The position numbers and the translations under genes are program-made. A DNA stretch of 64,000 nt from Cupriavidus respiraculi. Lineage in GTDB: Bacteria > Pseudomonadota > Gammaproteobacteria > Burkholderiales > Burkholderiaceae. Below the pieces are notes generated by a model, which saw only the letters and a list, made by a program, of their open reading frames with translations, searched no databases and was not told the DNA's origin. Below are positions 54,185 to 62,854 of the stretch, one piece after another; position 1 is the stretch's first letter, and every line of letters begins with the position of its first letter. The stretch spans positions 124,001 through 188,000 of the forward strand of contig NZ_CAJZAH010000001.1 of assembly GCF_914271545.1 (NCBI RefSeq), read 5' to 3'.

Positions 54185-55768
54185 ATGTCAGAACAAGATC
54201 CCCAGGCCGCCCGGCCGGCCATGTCGCCCCTCTATATCCGCATGCACGAGCATGACAACGTCGCCATCGTGGCCAACGATGGGGGCTTAGCCGAAGGGGC
54301 GGTGTTCCCGTGCGGGCTGACGCTGCGCGAGCGCGTGCCCCAGGGCCACAAGGTGGCCCTGGTCGACCTGAAGCAGGGCGATGCCGTGCTGCGCTACAAC
54401 GTGGTGATCGGCTACGCGTCGCGGGACCTGCCGCGCGGCAGCTGGGTCAACGAGCGCGTCATCGAGATGCCGCCCGCGCCCGGCCTGGACGATCTGCCGA
54501 TCGGCACCCGCGTGCCCGCGCCGCTGCCGCCGCTGGAAGGCTATACCTTCGAGGGCTATCGCAATGCCGACGGCTCGGTGGGCACGCGCAACATCCTGGC
54601 GATCACCACCACCGTGCAGTGCGTCTCCGGCGTGGTCGAGCACGCCGTGCGCCGCATCAAGGCCGAGCTGCTGCCGCGCTACCCCAACGTCGATGACGTG
54701 GTCGGGCTGGAGCACACCTACGGCTGCGGCGTCGCCATCGACGCGCCCGATGCGGTGGTGCCGATCCGCACGCTGCGCAATATCGCGCTCAACCCCAACT
54801 TCGGCGGCACCGCGATGATGGTGAGCCTGGGCTGCGAGAAGCTGCAGCCGGACCGCCTGCTGCCGGCCGGCACCATTCCCATCCAGACCGGGGCGGGAGA
54901 GGTGCAGGTGGGCGTGGTGTGCCTGCAGGACGACGAGCATGTCGGCTTCGAAAGCATGATCGACTCGATCATGGCGATGGCCGAGAAGAATCTGGCGGTG
55001 CTGAACGCCCGCCGCCGCGAGACCTGCCCGGCCTCGGACCTGGTGGTCGGCGTGCAATGCGGCGGCAGCGATGCGTTCTCCGGCGTGACCGCCAACCCCG
55101 CGGTCGGCTATGCGACCGACCTGCTGGTGCGCGCCGGCGGCACGGTGATGTTCTCGGAGGTCACGGAGGTGCGCGACGGCATCGACCAGCTCACTTCCCG
55201 CGCCGCGACCCCCGAGGTGGCGCAGGCCATGATCCGCGAGATGGACTGGTACGACCGCTACCTCCAGCGCGGACGGGCCGACCGCAGCGCCAACACCTCC
55301 CCGGGCAACAAGAAGGGCGGGCTGTCCAATATCGTCGAGAAGGCGATGGGCTCGATCGTCAAGTCCGGCTCCTCGGCCATCAGCGGCGTGCTGTCGCCGG
55401 GCGAGAAGCTGCGCCAGAAGGGGCTGATCTACGCGGCGACGCCCGCCAGCGACTTCATCTGCGGCACGCTGCAACTGGCGGCCGGCATGAACCTGCACGT
55501 GTTCACCACGGGCCGCGGTACGCCGTACGGGCTGGCCGAGGTGCCGGTGATCAAGGTCGCCACCCGCAACGACCTGGCGCGGCGCTGGCACGACCTGATG
55601 GACGTCAACGCCGGCCGCATCGCCACCGGCGAGGCCAGCATCGAGGAGGTGGGCTGGGAGCTGTTCCGGCTGATGCTCGACGTGGCCAGCGGCCGCAAGA
55701 AGACCTGGGCCGAGCACCACAAGCTGTATAACGCGCTGGCGCTGTTCAATCCGGCGCCGGTGACCTGA
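54185..55768 (+). CDS. garD: Galactarate dehydratase (UxaA/GarD family)
   Basis: This 527-residue protein has the SAF-like N-terminal domain ([19 protein letters not shown]) and the UxaA C-terminal domain: [64 protein letters not shown]. It dehydrates galactarate (or a related aldarate) to 5-keto-4-deoxyglucarate. Altronate dehydratase has the same plan, but the length and N-terminus favour GarD. The divergent SDR and the convergent GntR gene are neighbours; other galactarate genes are not in view. Confidence 0.88.
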   Translation: MSEQDPQAARPAMSPLYIRMHEHDNVAIVANDGGLAEGAVFPCGLTLRERVPQGHKVALVDLKQGDAVLRYNVVIGYASRDLPRGSWVNERVIEMPPAPGLDDLPIGTRVPAPLPPLEGYTFEGYRNADGSVGTRNILAITTTVQCVSGVVEHAVRRIKAELLPRYPNVDDVVGLEHTYGCGVAIDAPDAVVPIRTLRNIALNPNFGGTAMMVSLGCEKLQPDRLLPAGTIPIQTGAGEVQVGVVCLQDDEHVGFESMIDSIMAMAEKNLAVLNARRRETCPASDLVVGVQCGGSDAFSGVTANPAVGYATDLLVRAGGTVMFSEVTEVRDGIDQLTSRAATPEVAQAMIREMDWYDRYLQRGRADRSANTSPGNKKGGLSNIVEKAMGSIVKSGSSAISGVLSPGEKLRQKGLIYAATPASDFICGTLQLAAGMNLHVFTTGRGTPYGLAEVPVIKVATRNDLARRWHDLMDVNAGRIATGEASIEEVGWELFRLMLDVASGRKKTWAEHHKLYNALALFNPAPVT

Positions 55769-55792
55769 GAGTGCGGGGCGCCGCCGCCGCTG

Positions 55793-56560
55793 TCAGCCCG
55801 CCCCGCCGCCCCCCGCATGCCGCGCCATGAACACCTGGTGCAGCGTGATCTTGCGCACCTCTGCCTGGCTTGCCTCGATATGCGCGCGCAGCAGCCGCGT
55901 GGCCGGGTCGGCGCGGCCGGCCAGGATGGCGCGCAGGATGTCGGCGTGCTCGTCGTAGGTGGCCTCGATGCGGGGCGTCTTGGTGAAGTCCAGCCGCCGG
56001 ATGATGCGGATGCGGTCGGTGATGTCGCGATGCACGCGTGCCATCTCCGCATTGCCAGCGGCCTCCACCAGCCCGCAATGGAAGGCCTCGTCCCAGGCGC
56101 TGACCTGGGCGCCATCGGTGCTGCGCTGCGCGGGGTCGACGAGCCAGATGGCGGCCAGCCGTGCGAGGCCGTCTTCCCCCATGCGCTTGCCGTCGCCAGC
56201 GGCCTGCGCGCATAGCCGCTGCGCGGCGGTGGTCTCCAGCACCATGCGCAGGTCGTACAGCTGCTCGAACTTGTCGAAGTCGAACGGCAGCACGCGCCAG
56301 CCGCTGCGGAACATCACCTCCACGTAGCCTTCCTGCTGCAGCCGCACCAGCGCCTGCCGGATGGGCGTGCGCGACACGCCGAGCCGGGCGCACAGCTCGT
56401 GCTCGGTGAAGCGGTCGCCCGGCACCAGCAGGAACTCGCCGATATCGCGCTTGAGTCCCTCGTAGACCTGGTCCGCCACCGATCGCCGCGGCCATGGCCC
56501 GGCGGTGGGCTGGCCCGGAGCGTCGGCGGGAGCTGGCGATCTTGTGGTCATGGTTTGCAT
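55793..56560 (-). CDS. GntR family regulator (FadR/FCD subfamily)
   Basis: This 255-residue regulator has a GntR winged helix (FTEHELCARLGVSRTPIRQALVRLQQEGYVEV, about 50-82) and an all-helical FCD effector domain with the metal-binding His residues (DEAFHCGLVEAAGN, YDEHADILRAI, HIEASQ). FCD regulators respond to organic acids. It is convergent with garD and lies 100 bp after the ABC ATPase gene on its strand. The TAGCGCTA element just upstream of it suggests autoregulation. Confidence 0.9.
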   Translation of the reverse strand: MQTMTTRSPAPADAPGQPTAGPWPRRSVADQVYEGLKRDIGEFLLVPGDRFTEHELCARLGVSRTPIRQALVRLQQEGYVEVMFRSGWRVLPFDFDKFEQLYDLRMVLETTAAQRLCAQAAGDGKRMGEDGLARLAAIWLVDPAQRSTDGAQVSAWDEAFHCGLVEAAGNAEMARVHRDITDRIRIIRRLDFTKTPRIEATYDEHADILRAILAGRADPATRLLRAHIEASQAEVRKITLHQVFMARHAGGGGAG

Positions 56561-56573
56561 CGGCAATGGGTCG

Positions 56574-56587
56574 CGGTAGCGCTACTG
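56574..56587. promoter_or_regulatory. TAGCGCTA palindrome upstream of the GntR gene
   Basis: GTAGCGCTAC is a 10-bp perfect palindrome 16-25 bp before the GntR start codon. Its TAGCGCTA core is identical to that of the palindrome upstream of garD. It may be the regulator's own operator. Confidence 0.45.
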
Positions 56588-56660
56588 TAGTCGAGCCGGA
56601 ACGGCGACGGGCTGGCGGCGGCCGCCGGGGCGCGCTGCCGCCGTGCACCGGCGCCGCATG

Positions 56661-57482
56661 TCAGCGGCGGACTTCGCGCTGGAAGATTTCCATGCTCTGG
56701 CGCTTCATCTCGACGAAGCTAGGCCGCGACAGCGTCTCGACCGTGCGGGGGCGCGCATCCTCGTAGTGCAGGATCTGCGCCACGCGGGTCGGCCGCTTGG
56801 TCAGCAGCAGCACTTCGTCGGCGAGGTACACCGCTTCCTCCAGGTCGTGCGATACCAGCATCATCGTGGTGCCGGTCTGCATGAACACTTCCTGCAGCTT
56901 CTCGCGGATGAACAGCGTCATCTCGAAGTCCAGCGCGGAGAAGGGCTCGTCGAGGAACAGGACCTCGGGCTTGGGCGCCAGCGCGCGCATGATCGACGCG
57001 GTCTGCTGCTGGCCGCCCGAGAGCTCGTACGGGTACCGGTTCAGGTCGAACTTGACGTCGAACGAGGCCACCAGCTCGGCCATCCGGCGGTCCACCTCGG
57101 CCTTGGACTGGCCCGCCAGCTTCAGCGGGTAGGCGATATTGTCGATGGTGCGCATCCACGGAAACATCGCCTCGCGATAGTTCTGGAACACGTAGCCGAT
57201 CTTGGTGTCCTTCAGCGACTTGCCGTCGAACAGGATCTCGCCCGCGTCGATCGGCACCAGTCCCGCGATCATGTTGATCAGCGTGGACTTGCCGCAGCCG
57301 TTGGGCCCGAAGATCGAGACGATCTTGCCCTTGGGGATGTCGAGGTCGAAGTTCTCGTACAGCGGCCAGCCTGCGAAGTACTTCGTCAGCCCGCGGATGG
57401 TGATGTGGGTGCCGGCGGGGCCGGGACGGAAGGCCGGTCGCGGCGCATCCGCGAAGACGGGGCCATTGATCACTTCGCTCAT
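56661..57482 (-). CDS. ABC transporter ATP-binding protein (nitrate/sulfonate/taurine type)
   Basis: This 273-residue ATPase has Walker A FGPNGCGKST, a Q-loop (YVFQNYREAMFPWM), the signature LSGGQQQT, Walker B VLFLDEPFSAL and the switch His in LVSHDLEEAV. It powers uptake with the permease and binding protein encoded upstream. Its start overlaps the permease stop codon (ATGA). The family imports sulfonates, nitrate, thiamine precursors or pyrimidines; the adjacent allophanate hydrolase suggests a nitrogen-containing cargo. Confidence 0.93.
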   Translation of the reverse strand: MSEVINGPVFADAPRPAFRPGPAGTHITIRGLTKYFAGWPLYENFDLDIPKGKIVSIFGPNGCGKSTLINMIAGLVPIDAGEILFDGKSLKDTKIGYVFQNYREAMFPWMRTIDNIAYPLKLAGQSKAEVDRRMAELVASFDVKFDLNRYPYELSGGQQQTASIMRALAPKPEVLFLDEPFSALDFEMTLFIREKLQEVFMQTGTTMMLVSHDLEEAVYLADEVLLLTKRPTRVAQILHYEDARPRTVETLSRPSFVEMKRQSMEIFQREVRR

Positions 57483-58330
57483 CTGCCGCTCCAATGCACG
57501 ATCCGGCGTTCGATCACCAGAAACAGGATGTTCAACACATAGCCGAGCGCGCCGGCGGCGAGGATGGCCGCGTACATGCTCTTGACGTTCAGCACCTGCT
57601 GGGCGTCGATGATGCGGTGGCCCAGGCCATTCTCGGAGCCGATGAACATCTCGGCCACGATCACGATCACCAGCGCCATCGACACCGCCGAGCGCAGTCC
57701 GACGAACGACGGTTGCAGGCTCTCCCACACCAGTACGTCCTTGAAGATCTGCCAACGCGAGGCGCCCATGACTTTGGCGGCCGCCACGCGCTGCTTGCGC
57801 GCGTTGATCACGCCATAGGCGCTGTTGAAGACCACGATCAGGAAGGCGCCGAACGCTGCGATGGCAACCTTGTTGATGTCCGACACGCCGAAGATCAGCA
57901 GGAACAGCGGGATCAGCGCGGACGACGGCGTGGAGCGGAAGAAGTCGATCAGGAACTCCACGCTGCGGTACGCCTTCTCGTTGCTGCCCAGCAGCACGCC
58001 CACGGGCATGCCGACCACCGCCGCGATCACGAACGCCTGCAGCGTGCGGGCCACCGTCACGAGGAAGTCGGTGAGCAGCGGGCCGCCCAGCAGGCCCGAC
58101 ACGAGCGTGGCAATGGTGTCGGCCGGGGAGGGCAGCAGGATGGCCTTGATAAAGCCGCCGCGGACCGCGAGGTCCCAGATCACGAACAGCACCAGCGGGC
58201 CCACGAAGGGCAGCAGCCTGCTGCCCAGCGATGCCCGTGGCGGCTGCGTGGCGGCCGGCGCGGCGGCCGCCGCCGCCCAGGGCGGCGGTGCGGCGGAAGT
58301 GGTGGCAGGGGTGTCTTGCATGGCCGTCAT
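57479..58330 (-). CDS. ABC transporter permease (SsuC/TauC type)
   Basis: This 283-residue inner-membrane permease has about six hydrophobic segments and the EAA-type loop AAAKVMGASRWQIFKDVLVWESLQPSF. A Pro/Ala-rich cytosolic N-terminus of about 35 residues precedes the first segment. It forms the channel with the ATPase, whose gene overlaps it by 4 bp, and receives cargo from the binding protein encoded 7 bp upstream. Confidence 0.93.
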   Translation of the reverse strand: MTAMQDTPATTSAAPPPWAAAAAAPAATQPPRASLGSRLLPFVGPLVLFVIWDLAVRGGFIKAILLPSPADTIATLVSGLLGGPLLTDFLVTVARTLQAFVIAAVVGMPVGVLLGSNEKAYRSVEFLIDFFRSTPSSALIPLFLLIFGVSDINKVAIAAFGAFLIVVFNSAYGVINARKQRVAAAKVMGASRWQIFKDVLVWESLQPSFVGLRSAVSMALVIVIVAEMFIGSENGLGHRIIDAQQVLNVKSMYAAILAAGALGYVLNILFLVIERRIVHWSGR

Positions 58331-58337
58331 TCCTCGC

Positions 58338-59375
58338 TCATCCCTTGTACAGCATGGTGTCGACGACCACCCGGCGGCTGAACACGCCCTTGTCCGAGAA
58401 CAGGTCGAAGTACTTCTGGAAGTGCGCCACGTCGCTGGGCTTGAAGTCGGTGGAGAACAGGTAGTCGGACATCGGCACTTCCGCGGTCAGGGCCCCTTCG
58501 ATGGCGGTGTAGCCCTTGAGCGAGGCGCGGGCTTCGGTCGGGTTCTGCTTGACCAGGTCGACGGCGCGCCGGTAGGCGGCGATGTACTTCTTCGCCGCGT
58601 CCGGATACTTGGCGATGAATTCGCTGGACAGGCTCGCAGAGCCGCCATGCCACGGCGCCATCGGGTCGCCCAGCACGTATTTCGCGATCACGCCGACTTC
58701 CAGCGTGCGGGTGGTGCCGTTCAGGCGGCCGACCGTGCCGGTTGGCTCCAACGTGTAGCAGGCCTCGATCTGCCCCGCCGCGATCGACGCCACGTGCTGG
58801 CCGATGGGCAGCTCCACCACGGTGGCGCCCGTCGCGCCCGCGCGTTCGAGCACGGCCTTGGCCAGCACCACGTTCTGCAGGCCGGGGCCGCAGCCGATCT
58901 TCTTGCCCTTCAGTTCGGCGATGCTCTTGTAGGGGCTGTCCTTGGCGACGATGAACTCGTCCAGTACGTACTTCGCGTTGGTGGGATTGGTGCAGAAGAT
59001 CTTGACCAGTCCCGGTTGCGCGATCTCGCCGATGGCCAGCGCGGCCGACGCCGTGCCGTTGGCGCTGCCTTCGGCGCGGCCGGCGAGGATGGCTTCGGTG
59101 ACCTGCTGCGGGCTGGCGAACTTCAGCGGCTGCACGTTCAGGCCCGCTTCCTTGAAATAGCCCTTGTCCAGCGCGACGAAGAAGGGCAGGCCGGAGGCGA
59201 CGGGCCAGAAGCCGATGCGGATGGCCGGGGTCGATTGCGCCCGCACGACGGCGGGGGCGCCCAGCGTACCCAGCGCGGTGGCCGCGGCGGCGGCCTTCAG
59301 CAGGCGCCGCCGGCGGGGCAGATGGTCGGCGGTATCGAGGGTGAGGTCGGGCAAACCAGCGGCATTGCGAGACAT
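58338..59375 (-). CDS. ABC transporter substrate-binding protein (NMT1/SsuA type)
   Basis: This 345-residue periplasmic binding protein has a twin-arginine-like signal (PRRRRLLKAAAAATALGTLGAPAVVRAQ). The mature part matches the nitrate/sulfonate/taurine-binding family (RIGFWPVASGLPFFVALDKGYFKEAGLNVQPL, then ELKGKKIGCGPG). The ligand is unknown; the co-oriented allophanate hydrolase points to a urea- or pyrimidine-derived compound. It is followed closely by the permease and ATPase genes. Confidence 0.92.
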   Translation of the reverse strand: MSRNAAGLPDLTLDTADHLPRRRRLLKAAAAATALGTLGAPAVVRAQSTPAIRIGFWPVASGLPFFVALDKGYFKEAGLNVQPLKFASPQQVTEAILAGRAEGSANGTASAALAIGEIAQPGLVKIFCTNPTNAKYVLDEFIVAKDSPYKSIAELKGKKIGCGPGLQNVVLAKAVLERAGATGATVVELPIGQHVASIAAGQIEACYTLEPTGTVGRLNGTTRTLEVGVIAKYVLGDPMAPWHGGSASLSSEFIAKYPDAAKKYIAAYRRAVDLVKQNPTEARASLKGYTAIEGALTAEVPMSDYLFSTDFKPSDVAHFQKYFDLFSDKGVFSRRVVVDTMLYKG

Positions 59376-59440
59376 GAGATCGCTCCTTGAGATCGAGATC
59401 GGATTCGTTGTTGGTGGAAAGGAGTGCGGGGCTGCCGCGG

Positions 59441-61180
59441 TCAGCTGGCGCCGCGGGTTTCGAGATAGGCGCGCCAGCCGCCATGGCGGCTGATGTCCTC
59501 CGCATGGCCCAGTGCCTGGGCCTCGCACAGGAAGCCCTGCACCTCGGTACGGTCGTCCAGCCGGATGCGGCCGATCGCCAGCGGCGACGGGATCAGCGCG
59601 ACGAAGGAGCCGTATGCCTCGATGGGCATCTCCCAGACCTCGACCGCGATGCGATGCCCGGCGCCGGCCTCCACGCGCAGCAGCCCGGGTTTGGGCGGCG
59701 TGCTGTCGGGCAGCGCGTACAGCCGGTACTCGGGCGCGGTCACGGTCTGCCGCAGGCGCCGGGCGCCGCGCTCGGTCAGCTGGCCGTTCAGCGGCATGCC
59801 GCTCAGATGCGCCCCGACCACCGCGACCTGCACGAACACCTGCGCGGCGGGCGCGAGGCCCGCGATGGGCTGGGGCGCGGGCAGCGGCACGCCGGTCGCG
59901 CCCTGCGGCAAACCGGTGGCGTGGTGATAGCGCTGGCCGAGATCGGCCAGTTGCAGATCGCTGCCGCACGGGCCGATCAGCGTGATGCCGAACGGCAGCC
60001 CGTCCTCGCGCAGGCTGCTCGGCACGGACAGCGCCGCATAGTCCAGCAGGTTGACGAAGTTGGTATAGGCGCCGAGGTTGCGGTTCCGGGCGACGGGATC
60101 GTCGCGCATCTGCGCGATGGTGTAGTGCGTCGGCGCGGTGGGGACCAGCAGCGTATCGATGCGCTCCCACATCGCGTCCGCCTGCTGTCCCAGCGCGCGC
60201 AGGCGCGTCTGCGCCGCGAATACGTCGGCGGCGCCGTACTGGCGGCCCGACGCGATGATGCCGCGCACGGGCTCCACCACCTCGGCCTCGCTGGCGTCGA
60301 AGAACGGCCGGATGGCGGCATAGCGCTCTGCCACCAGCGCGCTCTCATACAGCAGCGCGGCGGCCTCGGCCAGCGGGCGGTAGTCGATGGCCACCGGTTC
60401 GCCGCCCATCTCCCGCAGCCGCTGCACGGCCGCGGCGAACGCCTGTTCCGCCTGGGCATCGCCGAAGAACTCCAGCCGGTCGGGCACGCCAAAACGGAAG
60501 GCCGTCGGAAACGGCCGGTCGATCAACGGCAGCGCGCGGGAGTAGGGGTCGAGGCGATCGTAGCCGCGCGCGGCTTGCAGCACGCGGCAGGCCATCGCCA
60601 CGGTGGGCGCGAAGATCGACACGCAATCGACGCTCTGCGCGGCGGGCAGCACGCCGCGCGCGCTGATCAGGCCCTTGCTGGGCTTGAGGCCCACGATGTT
60701 GTTGAGCCCGGCAGGCACGCGGCCGGAGCCCGCGGTATCGGTACCGAGCGAGAAGTCGACCTGGCCGCTGGCCACCACGTAGGCGGAGCCGGAACTGGAG
60801 CCGCCGGACACGTAGCGTGCGTCGAACGCGTTCGGCACGGCGCCGTGCGGCGAGCGGGTGCCATTGAGCCCGCAGGCGAACTGGTCCAGGTTGGTCTTGC
60901 CCCACAGCGATGCACCGGCCTCGATCAGGCGCTGCACCACGACGGCGCTCTGGTCCGGCACGAACGCGAAAGCGGGGCAGGCCGCGGTGGTCGGCACGCC
61001 GGCCACGTCGATGTTGTCCTTGACGGCGAACGACAACCCCGCGAGGTCGCCGTCCTGGCGGGCTGCCGGGGCGGGAGCGAGGCGGTGCAGCCATGCGGCG
61101 GCGCCGGAATGAGGTTCACCCGCGGAGGGACCGGTTGCAGCGTAGGTGGTGGTGTCTGGCGTCGTGGTCGTCTGTGGCAT
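59441..61180 (-). CDS. atzF: Allophanate hydrolase (AtzF type)
   Basis: This 579-residue amidase-signature enzyme has the Ser-cisSer-Lys triad: Lys in FAVKDNIDVAG, Ser in SGGSSSGSA and Ser in GTDTAGSGRVPAG. It also has the extra C-terminal domain of about 120 residues characteristic of allophanate hydrolases (AEYRLYALPDS-type region). It splits allophanate to two ammonia and two CO2. No urea carboxylase, biuret hydrolase or carboxyguanidine deiminase lies beside it, so the source of allophanate must be encoded elsewhere or the true substrate differs. It lies upstream of the ABC genes in the same orientation. Confidence 0.88.
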   Translation of the reverse strand: MPQTTTTPDTTTYAATGPSAGEPHSGAAAWLHRLAPAPAARQDGDLAGLSFAVKDNIDVAGVPTTAACPAFAFVPDQSAVVVQRLIEAGASLWGKTNLDQFACGLNGTRSPHGAVPNAFDARYVSGGSSSGSAYVVASGQVDFSLGTDTAGSGRVPAGLNNIVGLKPSKGLISARGVLPAAQSVDCVSIFAPTVAMACRVLQAARGYDRLDPYSRALPLIDRPFPTAFRFGVPDRLEFFGDAQAEQAFAAAVQRLREMGGEPVAIDYRPLAEAAALLYESALVAERYAAIRPFFDASEAEVVEPVRGIIASGRQYGAADVFAAQTRLRALGQQADAMWERIDTLLVPTAPTHYTIAQMRDDPVARNRNLGAYTNFVNLLDYAALSVPSSLREDGLPFGITLIGPCGSDLQLADLGQRYHHATGLPQGATGVPLPAPQPIAGLAPAAQVFVQVAVVGAHLSGMPLNGQLTERGARRLRQTVTAPEYRLYALPDSTPPKPGLLRVEAGAGHRIAVEVWEMPIEAYGSFVALIPSPLAIGRIRLDDRTEVQGFLCEAQALGHAEDISRHGGWRAYLETRGAS

Positions 61181-61239
61181 TTTGGTGCATCCAATCTTGT
61201 ATCCAAGACTGAACGCAAGCGCTGTGCCAGGCGGAGGAC

Positions 61240-61332
61240 CGCGAGGAAGGGCGGTGCGGGACGGAGAGCGCGAGGAAGGGCGGTGCGGGAAGGAGAGCGC
61301 GAGGAAGGGCGGTGCGGGAAAGAGAGCGCGAG
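61240..61332. repeat. 29-bp tandem repeat, 3.2 copies
   Basis: Three near-identical 29-bp units (61240-61268, 61269-61297, 61298-61326; core GCGAGGAAGGGCGGTGCGGG, differing by one or two bases each) and a partial fourth lie between the TctC-type gene and the allophanate hydrolase gene. The unit length is not a multiple of three. It may be a regulatory or slippage-prone minisatellite in the operon leader. Confidence 0.9.
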
Positions 61333-61418
61333 ATCGGCGCTCCGGGAAGGCGTCACGCGAAGGATCGCTTGGAAACGCCGGCAGGCGGCCGGCGCTCCTC
61401 GGCATCCTCGCCCCGGAC

Positions 61419-62399
61419 TCAGTTCACGGTGATCTTCCGTTCCTTGACGATGGCGCCCCACTTCGCGCTTTCCTTCTTCATGAAGGCAAGCAGCTCCGGC
61501 CGCGTGGTGGGCTGCGGCGTCAGGCCGTGCTTGTTCAGCGCATCCTTGACGCCCGGGTCATTGAGCACCTTGACGATCTCCACGTTCCAGCGGTCCAGCA
61601 CCGCCGTCGGCGTCTTGCCCGGCGCGACGAAGGCATACCAGTTCAGCGCCTCGAAGCCGGGGAAGCCGGATTCCGCCACGGTGGGAATGTTGGGCAGATA
61701 GTCGGGCCGCGCGGTGCCCGTGGTGGCCAGCGGCACCAGCTTGCCCGTTTCGACATGGGGCATCGCCGTGGGGGGCGCGGCGAAGTACGAGGTCACGCGT
61801 TCTCCCAGCAGGTCCTGCAGTGCCGGGGCGCCGCCCTTGTACGGGATATGGACCATCTCGACGCCGGCGCGCTGGTTGAACAGTTCCCCGGCCAGATGGG
61901 ACGCGGAGCCCGCGCCGGTGGAGGCATAGTCGACCGCGCCGGGCTTCTTCTTCGCCAGCGCCACGAACTCTGCCAGGTTCTTTACGCCGGTGCCCTTGTG
62001 CACCACCAGCACGTTGGGGAAGTTCACGCCGCCGGACACCGGCGCCAGGTCCTTGAACGGGTCGTAGGGCAGCTTCATCAGGTGCGGCGCGATGGTCAGC
62101 GGTCCGATCGAGCCGAACAGCAGCATGCTGCCGTCCGTGGGGCCGTTGGCCACGTGCTGGTGGGCGATATTGCCGCCGGCGCCGCCACGGTTGTCGACGA
62201 CCACCGGCTGGCCCAGGTTGTCGGCCAGCTTCTTGGCGATCAGGCGCGCCGCGGCATCGGCGGCGCCGCCGGCCGCGAAGCCGACCACCAGCGTGACCGA
62301 TTTGCCGCCGGCGATCGGCTCGGCGTGGGCGATGCCGCTGGTCAGCGAGAAACACAATGCCGCCACCGAGGTGGCGCGCAGGATCTGTCGGCGGTTCAT
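61419..62399 (-). CDS. TctC/Bug family periplasmic binding protein
   Basis: This 326-residue protein has a signal peptide (RRQILRATSVAALCFSLTSGIAHA) and the Bug family fold: VTLVVGFAAGGAADAAARLIAKKL, PVVVDNRGGAGGNIA, VPYKGGAPALQDLLGERV-type and PTVAESGFPGFE. Such proteins bind carboxylates or amides for tripartite transporters, but many Burkholderiales carry hundreds without cognate TctAB. No TctA or TctB gene is adjacent. It lies 238 bp upstream of the allophanate hydrolase gene. Confidence 0.92.
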   Translation of the reverse strand: MNRRQILRATSVAALCFSLTSGIAHAEPIAGGKSVTLVVGFAAGGAADAAARLIAKKLADNLGQPVVVDNRGGAGGNIAHQHVANGPTDGSMLLFGSIGPLTIAPHLMKLPYDPFKDLAPVSGGVNFPNVLVVHKGTGVKNLAEFVALAKKKPGAVDYASTGAGSASHLAGELFNQRAGVEMVHIPYKGGAPALQDLLGERVTSYFAAPPTAMPHVETGKLVPLATTGTARPDYLPNIPTVAESGFPGFEALNWYAFVAPGKTPTAVLDRWNVEIVKVLNDPGVKDALNKHGLTPQPTTRPELLAFMKKESAKWGAIVKERKITVN

Positions 62400-62854
62400 T
62401 GAAGCAGTCTCCTCGTTATCGTTTTGCAAGAGCGTGGGGTCGTTAAGGGCGGGCGGCGCATCCGGCCGTACCGTGGTCGATCCGTCGGGCCGCGTCTACA
62501 CCGCGGAGATGGCGGCGGGGCCGTATGCGGCAACTTCCAGTGGGGGCGAACTGTATGCAAAAGGGCAGCAGGGCGGAAGGACGCCGCGATGAAGGCCCGT
62601 TCAGCGTTCATGAAGGGGGAAAGCGGCCGCTCGGCGCGGCGGGGCTCCAGGCTGCGTTGCGGCCGGTTCGCCATCGGCCGCGGCTGGCCGTCCTTGACAC
62701 CCCGGGGATATCGCCTTGAATGGAAAGACTTTCCTGGCCAGGGCCGGACGCGAGTCGTTTGCCTGGCGCCTCCATGCCGTCATGCATTCGTGCGGCATCC
62801 GCTCTTCGCGCCGCACTGCGGCGGTCCTCCTCCCCCAATCGAAAAGGTTCTGTC
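62400..62854. other. Divergent intergenic region between TctC-type gene and catalase
   Basis: No gene is recognised; the open frames here are GC-driven and unlike known proteins. TTGACA (62694-62699), a perfect -35 hexamer, is followed 17 bp later by a poor -10 (TGAATG), a possible catalase promoter. I see no convincing OxyR-type pattern by eye. Confidence 0.4.

Noticed and set aside
61240-61332. Possible CRISPR-like array
   Set aside because: The 29-bp units are directly adjacent with no spacers and no cas genes are in the window, so it is a tandem repeat.
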